Shown: positions 37,175 through 46,660, counted from the first letter of the stretch. The stretch is DNA of 64,000 nucleotides from Ignatzschineria ureiclastica (GCF_003121845.1 NZ_QEWQ01000001.1:614381-678380); one strand, 5' to 3'. The notes: a model not told the origin generated them from the sequence alone. Numbers and translations: made by a program.

Positions 37175-38557
37175 CTACTCCACAATATGATCTAAGGTTA
37201 AAACAACAGGCGTATCAAGTGCTTCAATCACCATCGGTTTTGCTTCAATATCACCCGCTTTCGAAATCGGATCCCCATTCATACTGATTTTTGCAGAGAG
37301 CGTCAAAGGTAATTGCTCACTTAATCCTGCGCCCGGCATTAATAGATCCGCATCGGTAATAGTCAGATTAACCGGAAATCCCCCCATTGCGCCCAATGGA
37401 ATGCGCTTAGCCGCTAACGGTGGCCCGACTTCATTTTTACGGACAAAGAGATAGAGAACCGCATCTTGTGATAATGCCTCAGCTGATACCGCATTCTGTT
37501 CAATTGAAACCGCAATAGGGGTTGAAGTGGTTGCATTCTCTGCTGTTTGCGATTGCTGCTGCGATGATTGCTGCGATTGTTGCTGAGATTGCTGTTGTCC
37601 CGGCCCTTGTGCTGAATGATTCATACCATTTGCACCGCCCATTTCTGCACCATTTGTCAAAGTTGCAATCATATTGAGAATCATATTGCGATTTTCAGAT
37701 CCTTCAGGATAACGATCGGCTAATAGGGAGAAGAAATACATCGACTTATCGATCTTCTGATTTTCAAATAACACTGTTCCATAATAAAGCAATAAGCTTT
37801 CATTCTCTTGATTACGCAATACGAAATTATCAAATAATCCCTCTAAGCGTTGATCAAGTTGGTAATTATTCATCGCCAATTGAATATTTAACAGCGTATA
37901 GAGCGTATTATTATTCACAGGATTTTCAACACGATAGAGATCAAGATAGGCTTTCTCTGCTAATCCTAGCTGATCCATATTCAGATAGAGTTTACCCAAT
38001 AAATTCAACTCTTTAGGGTCGCTATGATGCGTTGAAGAGCTCATTAAATTTAGCGCCGCTAACGTGCCTAATAGATTATATTGAAGCGCTTCCGGTGGAT
38101 TGAGATCTGCGATCGTTTCTCCCCGTTGCAATACTTCTAGCGGTGTTGATGCTAACCACTCTTTCACATAAGGCAGTGCAATTGTTCGCTGTGTATCGAG
38201 CTCTTTCGCTTCTTTGCTATAACCATCTTCCCAGAAAGTAGTTGAGAAGAGTCCGATAATCGCAAGTCCGAATATTGCAATTATCCCTTTTGAGAGTGAA
38301 TTCAAACTTCTATCCGGCTTTGCTACCTCAAGAAGATCTCGCGCTAATTCTGTTTTCTTTTCATCATACTCCGCCTGATCAATCTTACCCCGTGTAAGAT
38401 CGTCCTCTAAAGATTCCGTTTCATCAAGATATTTATCCCGATAGACATCCTTTAAACGCGGATATTGTTGACTGCCCTTACCCCATAGCGCATAACAGAG
38501 AAGCCCCACCGAGATAATCAAAAATAGTAATGTATAGATAATACCTAATGTAGTCAT
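37175..38557 (-). CDS. ccmI: Cytochrome c biogenesis protein CcmI (TPR apocytochrome chaperone)
   Basis: Membrane-anchored chaperone that presents apocytochrome c to the CcmF/H heme lyase. Two N-terminal helices (about residues 4-26 and 88-108) flank a cytoplasmic loop with the YRDKYLDETESLEDDLTRGKIDQAEYDE segment typical of CcmI. A TPR-rich periplasmic region follows (about 170-310). A Gln/Ser-rich linker near 325-345 precedes a C-terminal beta domain with KNEVGPPLAAKRIPLG. At 460 residues it is a full-length two-domain form. The ribosome site of ccmA lies in its last codons. Confidence 0.88.
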   Translation of the reverse strand: MTTLGIIYTLLFLIISVGLLCYALWGKGSQQYPRLKDVYRDKYLDETESLEDDLTRGKIDQAEYDEKKTELARDLLEVAKPDRSLNSLSKGIIAIFGLAIIGLFSTTFWEDGYSKEAKELDTQRTIALPYVKEWLASTPLEVLQRGETIADLNPPEALQYNLLGTLAALNLMSSSTHHSDPKELNLLGKLYLNMDQLGLAEKAYLDLYRVENPVNNNTLYTLLNIQLAMNNYQLDQRLEGLFDNFVLRNQENESLLLYYGTVLFENQKIDKSMYFFSLLADRYPEGSENRNMILNMIATLTNGAEMGGANGMNHSAQGPGQQQSQQQSQQSSQQQSQTAENATTSTPIAVSIEQNAVSAEALSQDAVLYLFVRKNEVGPPLAAKRIPLGAMGGFPVNLTITDADLLMPGAGLSEQLPLTLSAKISMNGDPISKAGDIEAKPMVIEALDTPVVLTLDHIVE

Positions 38558-38562
38558 AATGC

Positions 38563-39087
38563 TTATGGATTCTCTTTCAGGATCTTTTGTAAACGTGATT
38601 GCTCTTCTTCACTTAAAGCTGCAACCGCCTCTGTTGTTTTCGTCGCTTTTTTACGTCCTTTGACACCGAAGACGAGTGCTAAAATCAACAGTAAAAGCAC
38701 CACAGGGCTAAACCAAAGTAACCAAGTAATCGGTTTAACCGGCGGATTGTACATCACAAAATCCCCATAACGATCCACCATAAAATTGATAATCTGCGCA
38801 TCCGCTTGACCGTCAATAATCATATTATAAGTCAAATCCCGCATATCTTGTGCCAGTGGCGCATCAGAATCCGCAATATTCTGATTTTGACATTTCGGAC
38901 AACGAAGCTCTCGCGTTAAAGTCTGAAAACGCTGTTCATCTACCGGATTCTTAAATTCATAAAGATTCACTGAGGAAAATGCCGGTTGCAAGATCGCCAC
39001 AAAAGCCATAAGCGCCATCAAAGCACTGCCCATTTGTAACCATTTTCGCAAGATAATACGCGTTTTTTGTAATCTCAATAGTGCCAT
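38563..39087 (-). CDS. ccmH: Cytochrome c maturation thiol-reductant CcmH
   Basis: Periplasmic membrane-anchored thiol protein of the heme lyase. An N-terminal hydrophobic segment (about residues 17-38) precedes FQTLTRELRCPKCQNQNIADSDAPLAQDMR, with the catalytic CPKC. MVDRYGDFVMYNPPVKPITWLLWFSP leads into a second membrane helix. The product is 174 residues. It overlaps the ccmG stop by one base. ccmI follows after 5 bp, so CcmH and CcmI are separate proteins rather than the fused enteric CcmH. Confidence 0.94.
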   Translation of the reverse strand: MALLRLQKTRIILRKWLQMGSALMALMAFVAILQPAFSSVNLYEFKNPVDEQRFQTLTRELRCPKCQNQNIADSDAPLAQDMRDLTYNMIIDGQADAQIINFMVDRYGDFVMYNPPVKPITWLLWFSPVVLLLLILALVFGVKGRKKATKTTEAVAALSEEEQSRLQKILKENP

Positions 39088-39647
39088 TATTGTGCCTCTC
39101 CTTGATGATTCTCGCTATTAAAACTCGACTCATAGATCGCTTTTAATTCTCGATTCCAGAGATCCACACTAATTTCGCCGACATGACGATGAACAATCAC
39201 GTTATTGGCATCTAAAAAATAAGTTTCAGGTGCGCCATAAACGCCAAGATTGAGACCAATCTGCCCGCTTTCATCCGCAATCGTAAAGATATACGGATTC
39301 CCTAGATCCCGAAGCCAACGATAGGCTTTCTCAGGATTATCTTTATAATCAACACCATAAATAGGAACACCGGTAGCACCAATCTCTTTCAGCGCTTCAT
39401 GCTCTGCTTCACAAGTAGGACACCAAGTTGCCCACACATTTAAAAGCGCAGGTCCTTGAATATCTTCATCCGTTAAAATTCGCGCTGTAGTTCCCGGCGC
39501 AGTCACTTCATAAGCACTAAATGCCGGTAATTGTTTCCCCTTTAGAGCTGAAGGAAGATATGTCGAATCATTCCCAAGACTCATAAAGAGAAAAATTAGA
39601 AACCCTACAGCCGCAATAATGACACCGGCAACAATAGCTCGTAACAT
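39087..39647 (-). CDS. ccmG: Thiol:disulfide interchange protein CcmG (DsbE)
   Basis: Membrane-anchored periplasmic thioredoxin-like reductant for the CcmH/apocytochrome disulfide. One N-terminal helix (about 3-26) is followed by a thioredoxin fold with the active site NVWATWCPTCEAEHEALKEI near residue 70 and the GVYGAPETYFLDANNVIVHRHVG cis-proline region near 135. Length (186) is normal. It lies 9 bp after ccmF and overlaps ccmH by one base. Confidence 0.95.
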   Translation of the reverse strand: MLRAIVAGVIIAAVGFLIFLFMSLGNDSTYLPSALKGKQLPAFSAYEVTAPGTTARILTDEDIQGPALLNVWATWCPTCEAEHEALKEIGATGVPIYGVDYKDNPEKAYRWLRDLGNPYIFTIADESGQIGLNLGVYGAPETYFLDANNVIVHRHVGEISVDLWNRELKAIYESSFNSENHQGEAQ

Positions 39648-39656
39648 AAACGCCTC

Positions 39657-41630
39657 CTACGCAATATCATCTGTTTTAGTCGCTAAATTATCCTTCGCTC
39701 GACGACCTACACGATAGCGACGATCTAAAATAGAGAGTAACGCCGCCAATGAGATCACGAGTCCACCTAACCAAATCCAACGAACAAAGGGTTTAACATA
39801 AAGACGAATGGCCCAAGCATTCTCTGCACGCTCTTCTGCCATTGCTACATAGAGATCATCGAGTAAAGAGGGACGCAATGCCACCTCACTAATCGGCATC
39901 ATACTCACGGTATACACCCGTTTTTCCGGATACATCATCCGTAATGGCTTGCCATTTTGATAAACCTGAATCGTTCCTTTAGTGCCTCGATAATTAGAAC
40001 CTTGAATATCCTCTAATGCTAGAAGCTTAAAGCCATACTCTTGTACTTCGACAGTTTCTCCTACACGCACCAAACGATCTTGCTCATCGCTATAGTGTGA
40101 AGTCATCGTAATTCCAACAATCACAATAATTAAGCCTAAATGGCCAAGATTCATTCCCCAACGGGAAAGTGTTTGACGCTTAATCGCCTGGAAGTAGTTA
40201 TCTTTTGCACTACCATTTAGTTTAATTTCAAAAATAATACCCAAGAAGACCCAGTAACAGAGTACTAAGCTTACCGATACCCATAGATCAAGGCGACCGG
40301 CATAGAGAAAATTACTGCCAATACCCAATACTATAGAGAGCAGTGCCATCATAATAAGTGGTTTTTTAATCCGCGAAAAATGATCTTGCTTGAAACGTAG
40401 TAATGGCCCAAAACCAAGTACCACTAAGATCAAGAGCGTGATCGGCACCATATATTGATTAAAGTAACCTTCACCCACAGAAATTTTACCAATTTGTAAA
40501 ATATCAACGATGAGTGGGTAGAGTGTTCCTAACAGCACGACAAAACAGGCTATTGAGAGAAATATATTATTAAATAAGATACCTGACTCTTTCGAAACCA
40601 AACTTAAATGGGAGTTTTGTCGGATTTTTGAGGCTCTAAATAAGAGTAAAATAAAGCCAAAAAGAATAATAATCGCTAATAAAAAGAGAATAAATTGTCC
40701 ACGTTTAGGATCGGCCGCAAATGAATGTACCGAGGTTAAAACGCCTGAACGAACAAGGAATGTACCAAGGACACTCAAGCAGAAAGTCAATAGTGCAATA
40801 ATCACAGTCCAAAGGGTAAATGCTTTACGCTTCTCTGTAGCTGCCAAGGAGTGTAGTAATGCAGCCCCTAAAATCCAAGGAATCAACGACGCATTTTCTA
40901 CAGGATCCCAGAACCACCAACCGCCCCAGCCGAGCTCATAGTATGCCCACCAACTACCCACAGTGATGCCAAGCGTTAAAAAGCCCCAAGCCGCTAAAGC
41001 CCAAGGACGAACCCAACGAATAGAGATGCGATCAATATGCCCCGTTAACAAGATAGCGCACATAAAAGCATAAGGCACTGCAAAACCCACATATCCCATA
41101 TAAAGTAGTGGTGGATGGATAATGAGCCCTACATCTTGTAATAAAGGATTCAAATCCCTGCCATCATATAGATCAAGTGTGAGATTTCGTGCAAATGGAT
41201 CAGAAGTAAAGATTAAGAAAGCGATAAAGCCAGCACTAATCCCCCCTAAGATTGCTAATGTAGTCGATGAGAGTTCTAACGGCATTTTTCGTGTGAAAAA
41301 GACTGCCGCTAACATCCAAGCAACCAGGGTAAAGACCCAAAGTAACATCGAACCTTCGTGTCCGCCCCAAATAGCGGTAATCTTATAAACGGAGGGGAGT
41401 TTAGTATTAGAATTTAAAAATACATAAGAGTAGCTAAAATCACTAATCCAGAAAAGATGCCCTAAATAGATAAAAGAGAATGCCACCAAGACAAAGAGCC
41501 AGATCGTCAATGGTCTTGCACTATACATCAATTGTGGACTACGAAGCTTTATTCCTAAAAGAGGGATAATAAAGAGTGCAATTGAGACGCCAAGGGCGAT
41601 ATAGAGGGAAAGCTGACCTAAGGGAAGCAT
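39657..41630 (-). CDS. ccmF: Heme lyase subunit CcmF
   Basis: Large membrane protein that attaches heme to apocytochrome c. The 657-residue product has about 15 helices. The WWD heme-handling motif is GWGGWWFWDPVENASLIPWI near residue 233. The conserved histidines are in AIWGGHEGSMLLW near 88 and in IIHPPLLYMGYVGFAVPYAF near 170. It starts about 150 bp after the ccmE stop, a gap that contains a hairpin. Otherwise it is colinear with ccmG, H and I. Confidence 0.96.
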   Translation of the reverse strand: MLPLGQLSLYIALGVSIALFIIPLLGIKLRSPQLMYSARPLTIWLFVLVAFSFIYLGHLFWISDFSYSYVFLNSNTKLPSVYKITAIWGGHEGSMLLWVFTLVAWMLAAVFFTRKMPLELSSTTLAILGGISAGFIAFLIFTSDPFARNLTLDLYDGRDLNPLLQDVGLIIHPPLLYMGYVGFAVPYAFMCAILLTGHIDRISIRWVRPWALAAWGFLTLGITVGSWWAYYELGWGGWWFWDPVENASLIPWILGAALLHSLAATEKRKAFTLWTVIIALLTFCLSVLGTFLVRSGVLTSVHSFAADPKRGQFILFLLAIIILFGFILLLFRASKIRQNSHLSLVSKESGILFNNIFLSIACFVVLLGTLYPLIVDILQIGKISVGEGYFNQYMVPITLLILVVLGFGPLLRFKQDHFSRIKKPLIMMALLSIVLGIGSNFLYAGRLDLWVSVSLVLCYWVFLGIIFEIKLNGSAKDNYFQAIKRQTLSRWGMNLGHLGLIIVIVGITMTSHYSDEQDRLVRVGETVEVQEYGFKLLALEDIQGSNYRGTKGTIQVYQNGKPLRMMYPEKRVYTVSMMPISEVALRPSLLDDLYVAMAEERAENAWAIRLYVKPFVRWIWLGGLVISLAALLSILDRRYRVGRRAKDNLATKTDDIA

Positions 41631-41713
41631 AATAATTCTTAACCTTTATTGTGTTAAATCTATCTTGATAACCATCGATTCTTTACATAGAGTCAATATG
41701 GTCAATTTGTTAA

Positions 41714-41745
41714 AACCCCAAAATCTATCAAACAATTTAGGGGTT
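41714..41745 (-). terminator. Hairpin in the ccmE-ccmF gap
   Basis: AACCCC-T-AAAT and ATTTT-GGGGTT pair, and on the minus strand the stem is followed by TTAAC. It could be a weak intra-operon terminator or an mRNA processing and stability structure that alters the ratio of ccmE to ccmF. Confidence 0.4.
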
Positions 41746-41777
41746 CTATCCAATATCAATCTTACAGTTCATTGTCA

Positions 41778-42305
41778 CTACTTTAAAACATCGCTATTTT
41801 GAGCTTTTTTAGCGGCTTCAATCTGCTTACCCGGATGTCCTTGCGCTTCTAGCGTTGCAGCAACTTCCGGTGGCATATATTCTTCATCATGTTTTGCTAA
41901 AATCTCTTCGGCAGTAAATTGATTACCTTCGATTAACATGCCACGCGCGATAATCCCTTGCCCTTCTCTAAAGAGATCTGGCAAGATGCCATCATAAGTC
42001 ACAATCACTTGCTCACCCGAACCATCAACTAAAGCAAATTTCACTTCTAAATTATCTGAACCTTTCTCTAAAGTCCCGGGAACCACTAATCCACCGACGC
42101 GAATTGTTTTCTCTAACGGAGCTTCCCCTTTCGAAACTTGCTCTGGCGAATAGTAGAGGTTGAGATTATCTCTTGATGCATACATTGCAAAACCAATAAC
42201 GACAAAAGCCGCCACCACTAATGCAATAATAATCCACATGCGTTGCTTCTGTTTTGGCGACATCATGCGACCTTTTTTCGGCATTGCCGTACTATTTTGA
42301 GTCAT
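41778..42305 (-). CDS. ccmE: Heme chaperone CcmE
   Basis: Periplasmic heme chaperone that binds heme covalently through a histidine before passing it to CcmF. A cytoplasmic basic start and one membrane helix (about 24-43) precede an OB-fold domain. The heme-binding site is AKHDEEYMPPE near residue 137, with the H-x3-Y arrangement intact. Length (175) is slightly above the minimum because of a Gln/Lys-rich tail. It overlaps the end of ccmD by 14 bp. Confidence 0.95.
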   Translation of the reverse strand: MTQNSTAMPKKGRMMSPKQKQRMWIIIALVVAAFVVIGFAMYASRDNLNLYYSPEQVSKGEAPLEKTIRVGGLVVPGTLEKGSDNLEVKFALVDGSGEQVIVTYDGILPDLFREGQGIIARGMLIEGNQFTAEEILAKHDEEYMPPEVAATLEAQGHPGKQIEAAKKAQNSDVLK

Positions 42306-42462
42306 TTCTCATTCCCTCCTGCAACATTGCCTTTTTTAAACTGCGCCCCTCTATCATCAAAGCGACGATTAAACCAATGAGACAGATTGCCACAAAACCG
42401 TAGCAACTCCAAACATACGCCGTATGTTTTCCCATGTTTAAAAGATCTAAAAATGCTGACAT
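42292..42462 (-). CDS. ccmD: Heme exporter small subunit CcmD
   Basis: Translated directly from the minus strand: 56 residues, MSAFLDLLNMGKHTAYVWSC, then a hydrophobic helix (GFVAICLIGLIVALM), then a basic tail ending RNDSK. The conserved MGKHTAYVW(S)xY start, a single helix and the position right before ccmE identify it as CcmD. CcmD holds CcmC and CcmE together in the CcmABCD complex. The stop lies 14 bp inside ccmE. Confidence 0.9.
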   Translation of the reverse strand: MSAFLDLLNMGKHTAYVWSCYGFVAICLIGLIVALMIEGRSLKKAMLQEGMRNDSK

Positions 42463-42728
42463 CTACTCTTCCTTCTCTTAAATCAACTCAATCGTTTTAC
42501 TGAAAGGTTGTATCAGATACTCGCCCTACCTTCTCACTAAAACAATCTCTTTGGGAATTTTAAGAATTTTATGAGCTCTTAAAATTTTCTTAATCACAAT
42601 GCTGACAACCTATCAATTCAAGATATTCAGTCAACATCTATTAAAAATGAATCTCTTATCCTATCATGCTTCCCGATGATCTGCCGGCAATCCTTGAAAA
42701 GCCTTCTTTCACTCAAACTGATCAATTG
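42463..42728. other. 266-bp gap splitting ccmC from ccmD
   Basis: No gene is seen. An AT-rich hairpin at about 42555-42586 (AATTTTAAGA paired with TCTTAAAATT) is the only structure. The gap is long for a ccm operon, so ccmDEFGHIAB may have its own promoter here, though I cannot point to one. Confidence 0.4.
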
Positions 42729-43520
42729 TTACTTCACCGATCTACCGGTTGTTTGACTATAGCGCTGTTCTAATTGCTCTCGATAAATCAGATGTACGCT
42801 CTTTAATAAGATATATCCTACGGTAAAAAGCCCATAAGCAACCATCATCAACATCAATGGGCGAAGCATCTCAGGAGCAAGGCTAGGCCCCCCTTCCGCG
42901 AAGATCGTACTTTTTTGATGCAGTGTGGCAAAGAGATACACCGACACCTTAATAATTGGCACGATTACAACACCGATAATCGCTAAAATCGAGATAGCGA
43001 TATTCCCCTTTTCCCGATCTTCAAAGGCATTATCTAAACCAATGTATCCTAAATAGAGGAAAAAGAGGATTAAAACGGAAGTTAAACGCACATCCCAAAC
43101 CCACCAAGTTCCCCAAGTTGGCGCACCCCAAATGGCACCGGTGACTAATGTAATAAGGGTATAGACTGCACCTAATACCGCTGTTGCTCTGGCAATCACT
43201 GGGAATAATTTAATTCTAAAGATTAAAAACAGTCCACTTAAACCTGCCATCACCATATATAACACAGATGAGAGAATCGCCGCAGGCACATGGATATACA
43301 TAATTCGCACAGTGTTACCTTGTTGGTAATCCACCGGGGAATTAAAGAGACCATAATAGAGGCCAACGATAGCCACAATGGCACTTAGAACAAAAGCCCA
43401 AGGGATAATCTTCCGTGCAAAAGGCACGAAATACTTATAGCTAATTAACCGCTTAAATGCAGTCCATTTAGATTGACCTTTTCCTGTTGCTGGTCTCTGT
43501 TTTTGATTCTGCTTGGCCAC
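42729..43520 (-). CDS. ccmC: Heme delivery protein CcmC
   Basis: Six-helix membrane protein that loads heme on CcmE. The 263-residue product has the WWD motif GAPTWGTWWVWDVRLTSVLI near residue 130. Conserved histidines are in MYIHVPAAILSSVLY near 74 and SVYLFATLHQKSTIFAEGGP near 192. A basic Gln-rich cytoplasmic start of about 20 residues precedes the family core. It is the first gene of the ccm cluster, divergent from pntAA. Confidence 0.95.
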   Translation of the reverse strand: MAKQNQKQRPATGKGQSKWTAFKRLISYKYFVPFARKIIPWAFVLSAIVAIVGLYYGLFNSPVDYQQGNTVRIMYIHVPAAILSSVLYMVMAGLSGLFLIFRIKLFPVIARATAVLGAVYTLITLVTGAIWGAPTWGTWWVWDVRLTSVLILFFLYLGYIGLDNAFEDREKGNIAISILAIIGVVIVPIIKVSVYLFATLHQKSTIFAEGGPSLAPEMLRPLMLMMVAYGLFTVGYILLKSVHLIYREQLEQRYSQTTGRSVK

Positions 43521-43831
43521 AACAACCCTTTATCTAACAAATATATCGAATAAGATCTCTTTTGAGTGGGCATTAGTATAGCAAATCTTCGCTCCCGCAC
43601 AGTAAAAGAAATTATAAAATCAAAGGCTAAAGCGACTCAAAATACGACCTTAGACAAGATTCTTTCTAAAAATAGTTTTAAAATAGAGATGTCATGGCTT
43701 CAAAATAGTTGATATAAAACCGTCATCATTGCCTCTATTGCGTTTTTAGAGCGTAAGAGGCTTACCATTTCAAATGATAAAATGGTAATATGATTTTTCA
43801 TTCTTTTTTGCCACTAGGAGCACTGAAAACT
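43521..43831. other. 311-bp divergent region ccmC / pntAA
   Basis: Holds the promoters for the ccm cluster (leftward) and the transhydrogenase genes (rightward). No gene is seen. The one clear structure is the inverted repeat at 43762-43788. Confidence 0.5.
43762..43788. promoter_or_regulatory. Perfect 9-bp inverted repeat before pntAA
   Basis: TTACCATTT and AAATGGTAA flank a 9-base spacer. The repeat ends 43 bases before the pntAA start codon. It could be an operator or a hairpin in the pntAA leader. Confidence 0.45.
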
Positions 43832-44953
43832 ATGATAAAAACCATCATTGTCCTGAAAGAGCATGATCCTCTTGAAAAACGTGTGGCGCTTGATCCGAAA
43901 AATGTTGATCGTCTTGTTAAAAAAGGCTTTCAAGTGATCGTAGCCCCCGAGGCTGGCAAGCACGCTTATTTTAGTGATGAAGAGTATACTGCTGCAGGTG
44001 CTACGGTAGAGATACCTGATTTTGCAAACCCTGCCATCATTCTTGCAATTAATCCCCCCGATAAAAAGATCGTAAAACAGTTTAAAGCAGGATCGACCCT
44101 AATCTGCTTACTCGATCCTTATCGACAAATCCCACTAGTTCAGCAATTAGCAAAAGCTAAAATCGATGCCATTGCCCTTGAGTTCATTCCTCGTATTACA
44201 AGAGCACAAAGCATGGATGTTCTCTCTTCACAAGCGACGATCTCAGGTTATCAAAGTGCGCTTATCGCGGCAGATATTTCACCGCGCTTCTTCCCGATGT
44301 TGACAACGGCAGCAGGTACTATTCGCCCCGCTAAAGTATTAGTCATTGGCGCAGGTGTTGCTGGTTTGCAAGCAATTGCTACCGCAAAACGTCTTGGCGC
44401 ACAGGTTGAAGCATACGATATTCGCCCTGATGCGAAAGAGCAAGTGGAGTCACTCGGTGCAAAACTCGTTGATACCGGTGTTAATGCCGCAGGTGAAGGT
44501 GGTTATGCTCGAGAGTTAACCGATGAAGAGAAAGCACAACAAGCCGAAGCGCTTGCAAAACATGTCAAAACAGTTCATGTCATTATCTCAACTGCTGCAA
44601 TTCCAGGTAAACGCGCACCGATCATCATCACAAAAGAGATGGTTGAATCGATGATGCCAGGCGCTGTAATTGTCGATATGGCAGCAGAAACAGGGGGCAA
44701 CTGCGCATTAACAAAAGTAGGCGAAACTATTGAGCATCAAGGTGTCACTATCTGTGGCCCACAAAACTTACCATCGACAGTTGCAATTCACGCATCAGAG
44801 ATGTTTGCCCAAAATATTTATAACTATTTGAGTCCTTTCATCACTGAAGACGGACTGCAACTCGATTCTGAAGATGAAGTCGTCAAAGATTCACGCATTA
44901 TTTATGATGGCGAAGTTATCTCTGAACGTATTAAACCGCTTCTCACAGCTTAA
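43832..44953 (+). CDS. pntAA: NAD(P) transhydrogenase alpha-1 subunit (NAD-binding)
   Basis: Soluble NAD(H)-binding domain I of the proton-translocating transhydrogenase, which makes NADPH from NADH. I start at ATG 43832 (MIKTIIVLKEHDPLEKRVAL, 373 residues), with AGGAG 11 bases upstream; the frame is open 14 codons earlier. Motifs include EKRVALDPKNVDRLVKKGF, the Rossmann loop VLVIGAGVAGLQAIATAKRLGAQVEAYDIRP near residue 170, and the mobile-loop and stacking regions. Three separate genes replace the two-gene pntA-pntB of E. coli. Confidence 0.93.
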   Translation: MIKTIIVLKEHDPLEKRVALDPKNVDRLVKKGFQVIVAPEAGKHAYFSDEEYTAAGATVEIPDFANPAIILAINPPDKKIVKQFKAGSTLICLLDPYRQIPLVQQLAKAKIDAIALEFIPRITRAQSMDVLSSQATISGYQSALIAADISPRFFPMLTTAAGTIRPAKVLVIGAGVAGLQAIATAKRLGAQVEAYDIRPDAKEQVESLGAKLVDTGVNAAGEGGYARELTDEEKAQQAEALAKHVKTVHVIISTAAIPGKRAPIIITKEMVESMMPGAVIVDMAAETGGNCALTKVGETIEHQGVTICGPQNLPSTVAIHASEMFAQNIYNYLSPFITEDGLQLDSEDEVVKDSRIIYDGEVISERIKPLLTA

Positions 44954-44965
44954 GGAGAATTTTAT

Positions 44966-45259
44966 ATGATTACAGGATTTGCAGCGCTCTATATCGTTGT
45001 GCTTTCTGCTATTTTGGGTTATGAAGTAATCTCCCGAGTACCGGCGATTCTCCATACTCCATTAATGTCAGGCTCAAACTTCATCCATGGAATTATTCTC
45101 GTGGGTGCGATGATTGCCCTTGGTCATGCAGAAGGCGCATTTCAAACAATCTTAGCCTTTATTGCCGTTGTCTTTGGTGCAATTAATGCCGTAGGTGGTT
45201 ACTACGTCACCGATCGGATGCTCGAGATGTTCAAATCTAACAAAAAAGAGGAGAAATAG
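44966..45259 (+). CDS. pntAB: NAD(P) transhydrogenase alpha-2 subunit (membrane)
   Basis: Small membrane subunit with three helices in 97 residues, corresponding to the C-terminal membrane part of enterobacterial PntA. SRVPAILHTPLMSGSNFIHGIILVGAMIALG is the conserved core, and the end FGAINAVGGYYVTDRMLEMF is highly conserved. It starts 12 bp after pntAA with AAGGAG upstream and is followed three bases later by pntB. Confidence 0.95.
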   Translation: MITGFAALYIVVLSAILGYEVISRVPAILHTPLMSGSNFIHGIILVGAMIALGHAEGAFQTILAFIAVVFGAINAVGGYYVTDRMLEMFKSNKKEEK

Positions 45260-45262
45260 ACT

Positions 45263-46660
45263 ATGGGCGCACTGCTTGTAAATATTGGCTACTTTGTAGC
45301 TGCTATTGTTTTTATCTACGCGCTCAAAAGTATGAGCCATCCTTCAACCGCTCGCAAAGGAATCCATTATGCGGGCTTAGCGATGTTATTAGCGGTTGTG
45401 ATTACCCTATTTCATCCGGCGATTACAGCGCATCACTATTTTACTAACTTAATTCTGATTATTATCGCAGTCGCCATCGGTGCTGTGATTGCAAAACGTT
45501 CTGCACTTAAAGTCGCAATGACCGATATGCCACAGATGATCGCCATCTACAATGGTGTAGGCGGTGGTGCGGCAGCGATTATTGGGGCGATCGCCTTACT
45601 TCAAGTGGGTTCCCCTGAAGCAGAAAGCACCTCTAGCGCCCTCTTCTTAGCCGCCATTGGTGGCTTTATCGGTGCAGTTTCTTTCACTGGCTCTATCGTG
45701 GCTTGGGCAAAATTAGATGGCCGAATGAATAAAACCATTCGCTTTAAAAATCGTAATGCGGTTAACCTCTTCTTATTGATGTTCTCGCTACTCTTAGCGT
45801 TACTCCTAGCATCAAATGCAGAGCCTAGCTATTTTATGATCTTTATCTTTTTCGTCTTCACCCTTGCATTAGGGGCTTTAGTGGCGATTCCTATTGGTGG
45901 CGCGGATATGCCGGTCATCATTTCGCTCTTCAATGCCTTTACCGGTATTGCAGTTGCCTTTGAAGGGATTGCACTCGACAATGGTGGTCTTATTATCGCC
46001 GGTACAACGGTAGGTGCAGCAGGTACGCTTCTAACCGTTCTTATGGCGAAAGCAATGAACCGTTCATTAAGCAATGTTCTCTTCTCTAACTTTGGTGAAA
46101 AGAGTGCGGAAGAGGCAGAAATTGAAGGCTCAATGACAGAAACAGATGCGGCAAATGCGGCGATGACAATGGCTTACTCTGATCGTGTTATTATCGTCCC
46201 AGGTTACGGTTTAGCAGCGGCGCAAGCACAACATAAAGTCGCTGAGCTTGTGAAAATTCTTGAAAATCGTGGCGTTGATGTGCGCTTTGCAATTCATCCT
46301 GTCGCAGGAAGAATGCCGGGTCATATGAATGTTCTGCTTGCAGAATCAGGGATTCCTTACGAGAGCATCTTTGACCTTGATGAGATTAATGATGAGTTTA
46401 AAGATACCGATGTTGTACTTGTGATCGGCGCCAATGATGTGGTCAACCCTGTCGCTCGTACCGATAAATCAAGTCCGATCTACGGTATGCCCATCCTCAA
46501 TGCTGACCAAGCAAAACAAGTATTTGTCATTAAACGGGGTCAAGGCTCAGGCTTCTCGGGCATTGAGAACCATCTCTTCTATCTCGATAATACCGATATG
46601 GTTTATGGGGATGCCCAGAAAGTGTTAAATGAGATGATTACTACGCTAAAATCACTCTAA
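45263..46660 (+). CDS. pntB: NAD(P) transhydrogenase beta subunit
   Basis: Membrane domain plus NADP(H)-binding domain III of transhydrogenase. The 465-residue product has about nine helices with DMPQMIAIYNGVGGGAAAIIGAIAL near residue 89 and GGADMPVIISLFNAFTGIAVAFEGIAL near 212. The NADP site is PGYGLAAAQAQHKVAEL near 312 with RVDVRFAIHPVAGRMPGHMNVLLAE-type sequence after it, and KRGQGSGFSGIENHLFY lies near the end. It is the last gene of the operon, with a terminator 70 bp on. Confidence 0.96.
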   Translation: MGALLVNIGYFVAAIVFIYALKSMSHPSTARKGIHYAGLAMLLAVVITLFHPAITAHHYFTNLILIIIAVAIGAVIAKRSALKVAMTDMPQMIAIYNGVGGGAAAIIGAIALLQVGSPEAESTSSALFLAAIGGFIGAVSFTGSIVAWAKLDGRMNKTIRFKNRNAVNLFLLMFSLLLALLLASNAEPSYFMIFIFFVFTLALGALVAIPIGGADMPVIISLFNAFTGIAVAFEGIALDNGGLIIAGTTVGAAGTLLTVLMAKAMNRSLSNVLFSNFGEKSAEEAEIEGSMTETDAANAAMTMAYSDRVIIVPGYGLAAAQAQHKVAELVKILENRGVDVRFAIHPVAGRMPGHMNVLLAESGIPYESIFDLDEINDEFKDTDVVLVIGANDVVNPVARTDKSSPIYGMPILNADQAKQVFVIKRGQGSGFSGIENHLFYLDNTDMVYGDAQKVLNEMITTLKSL

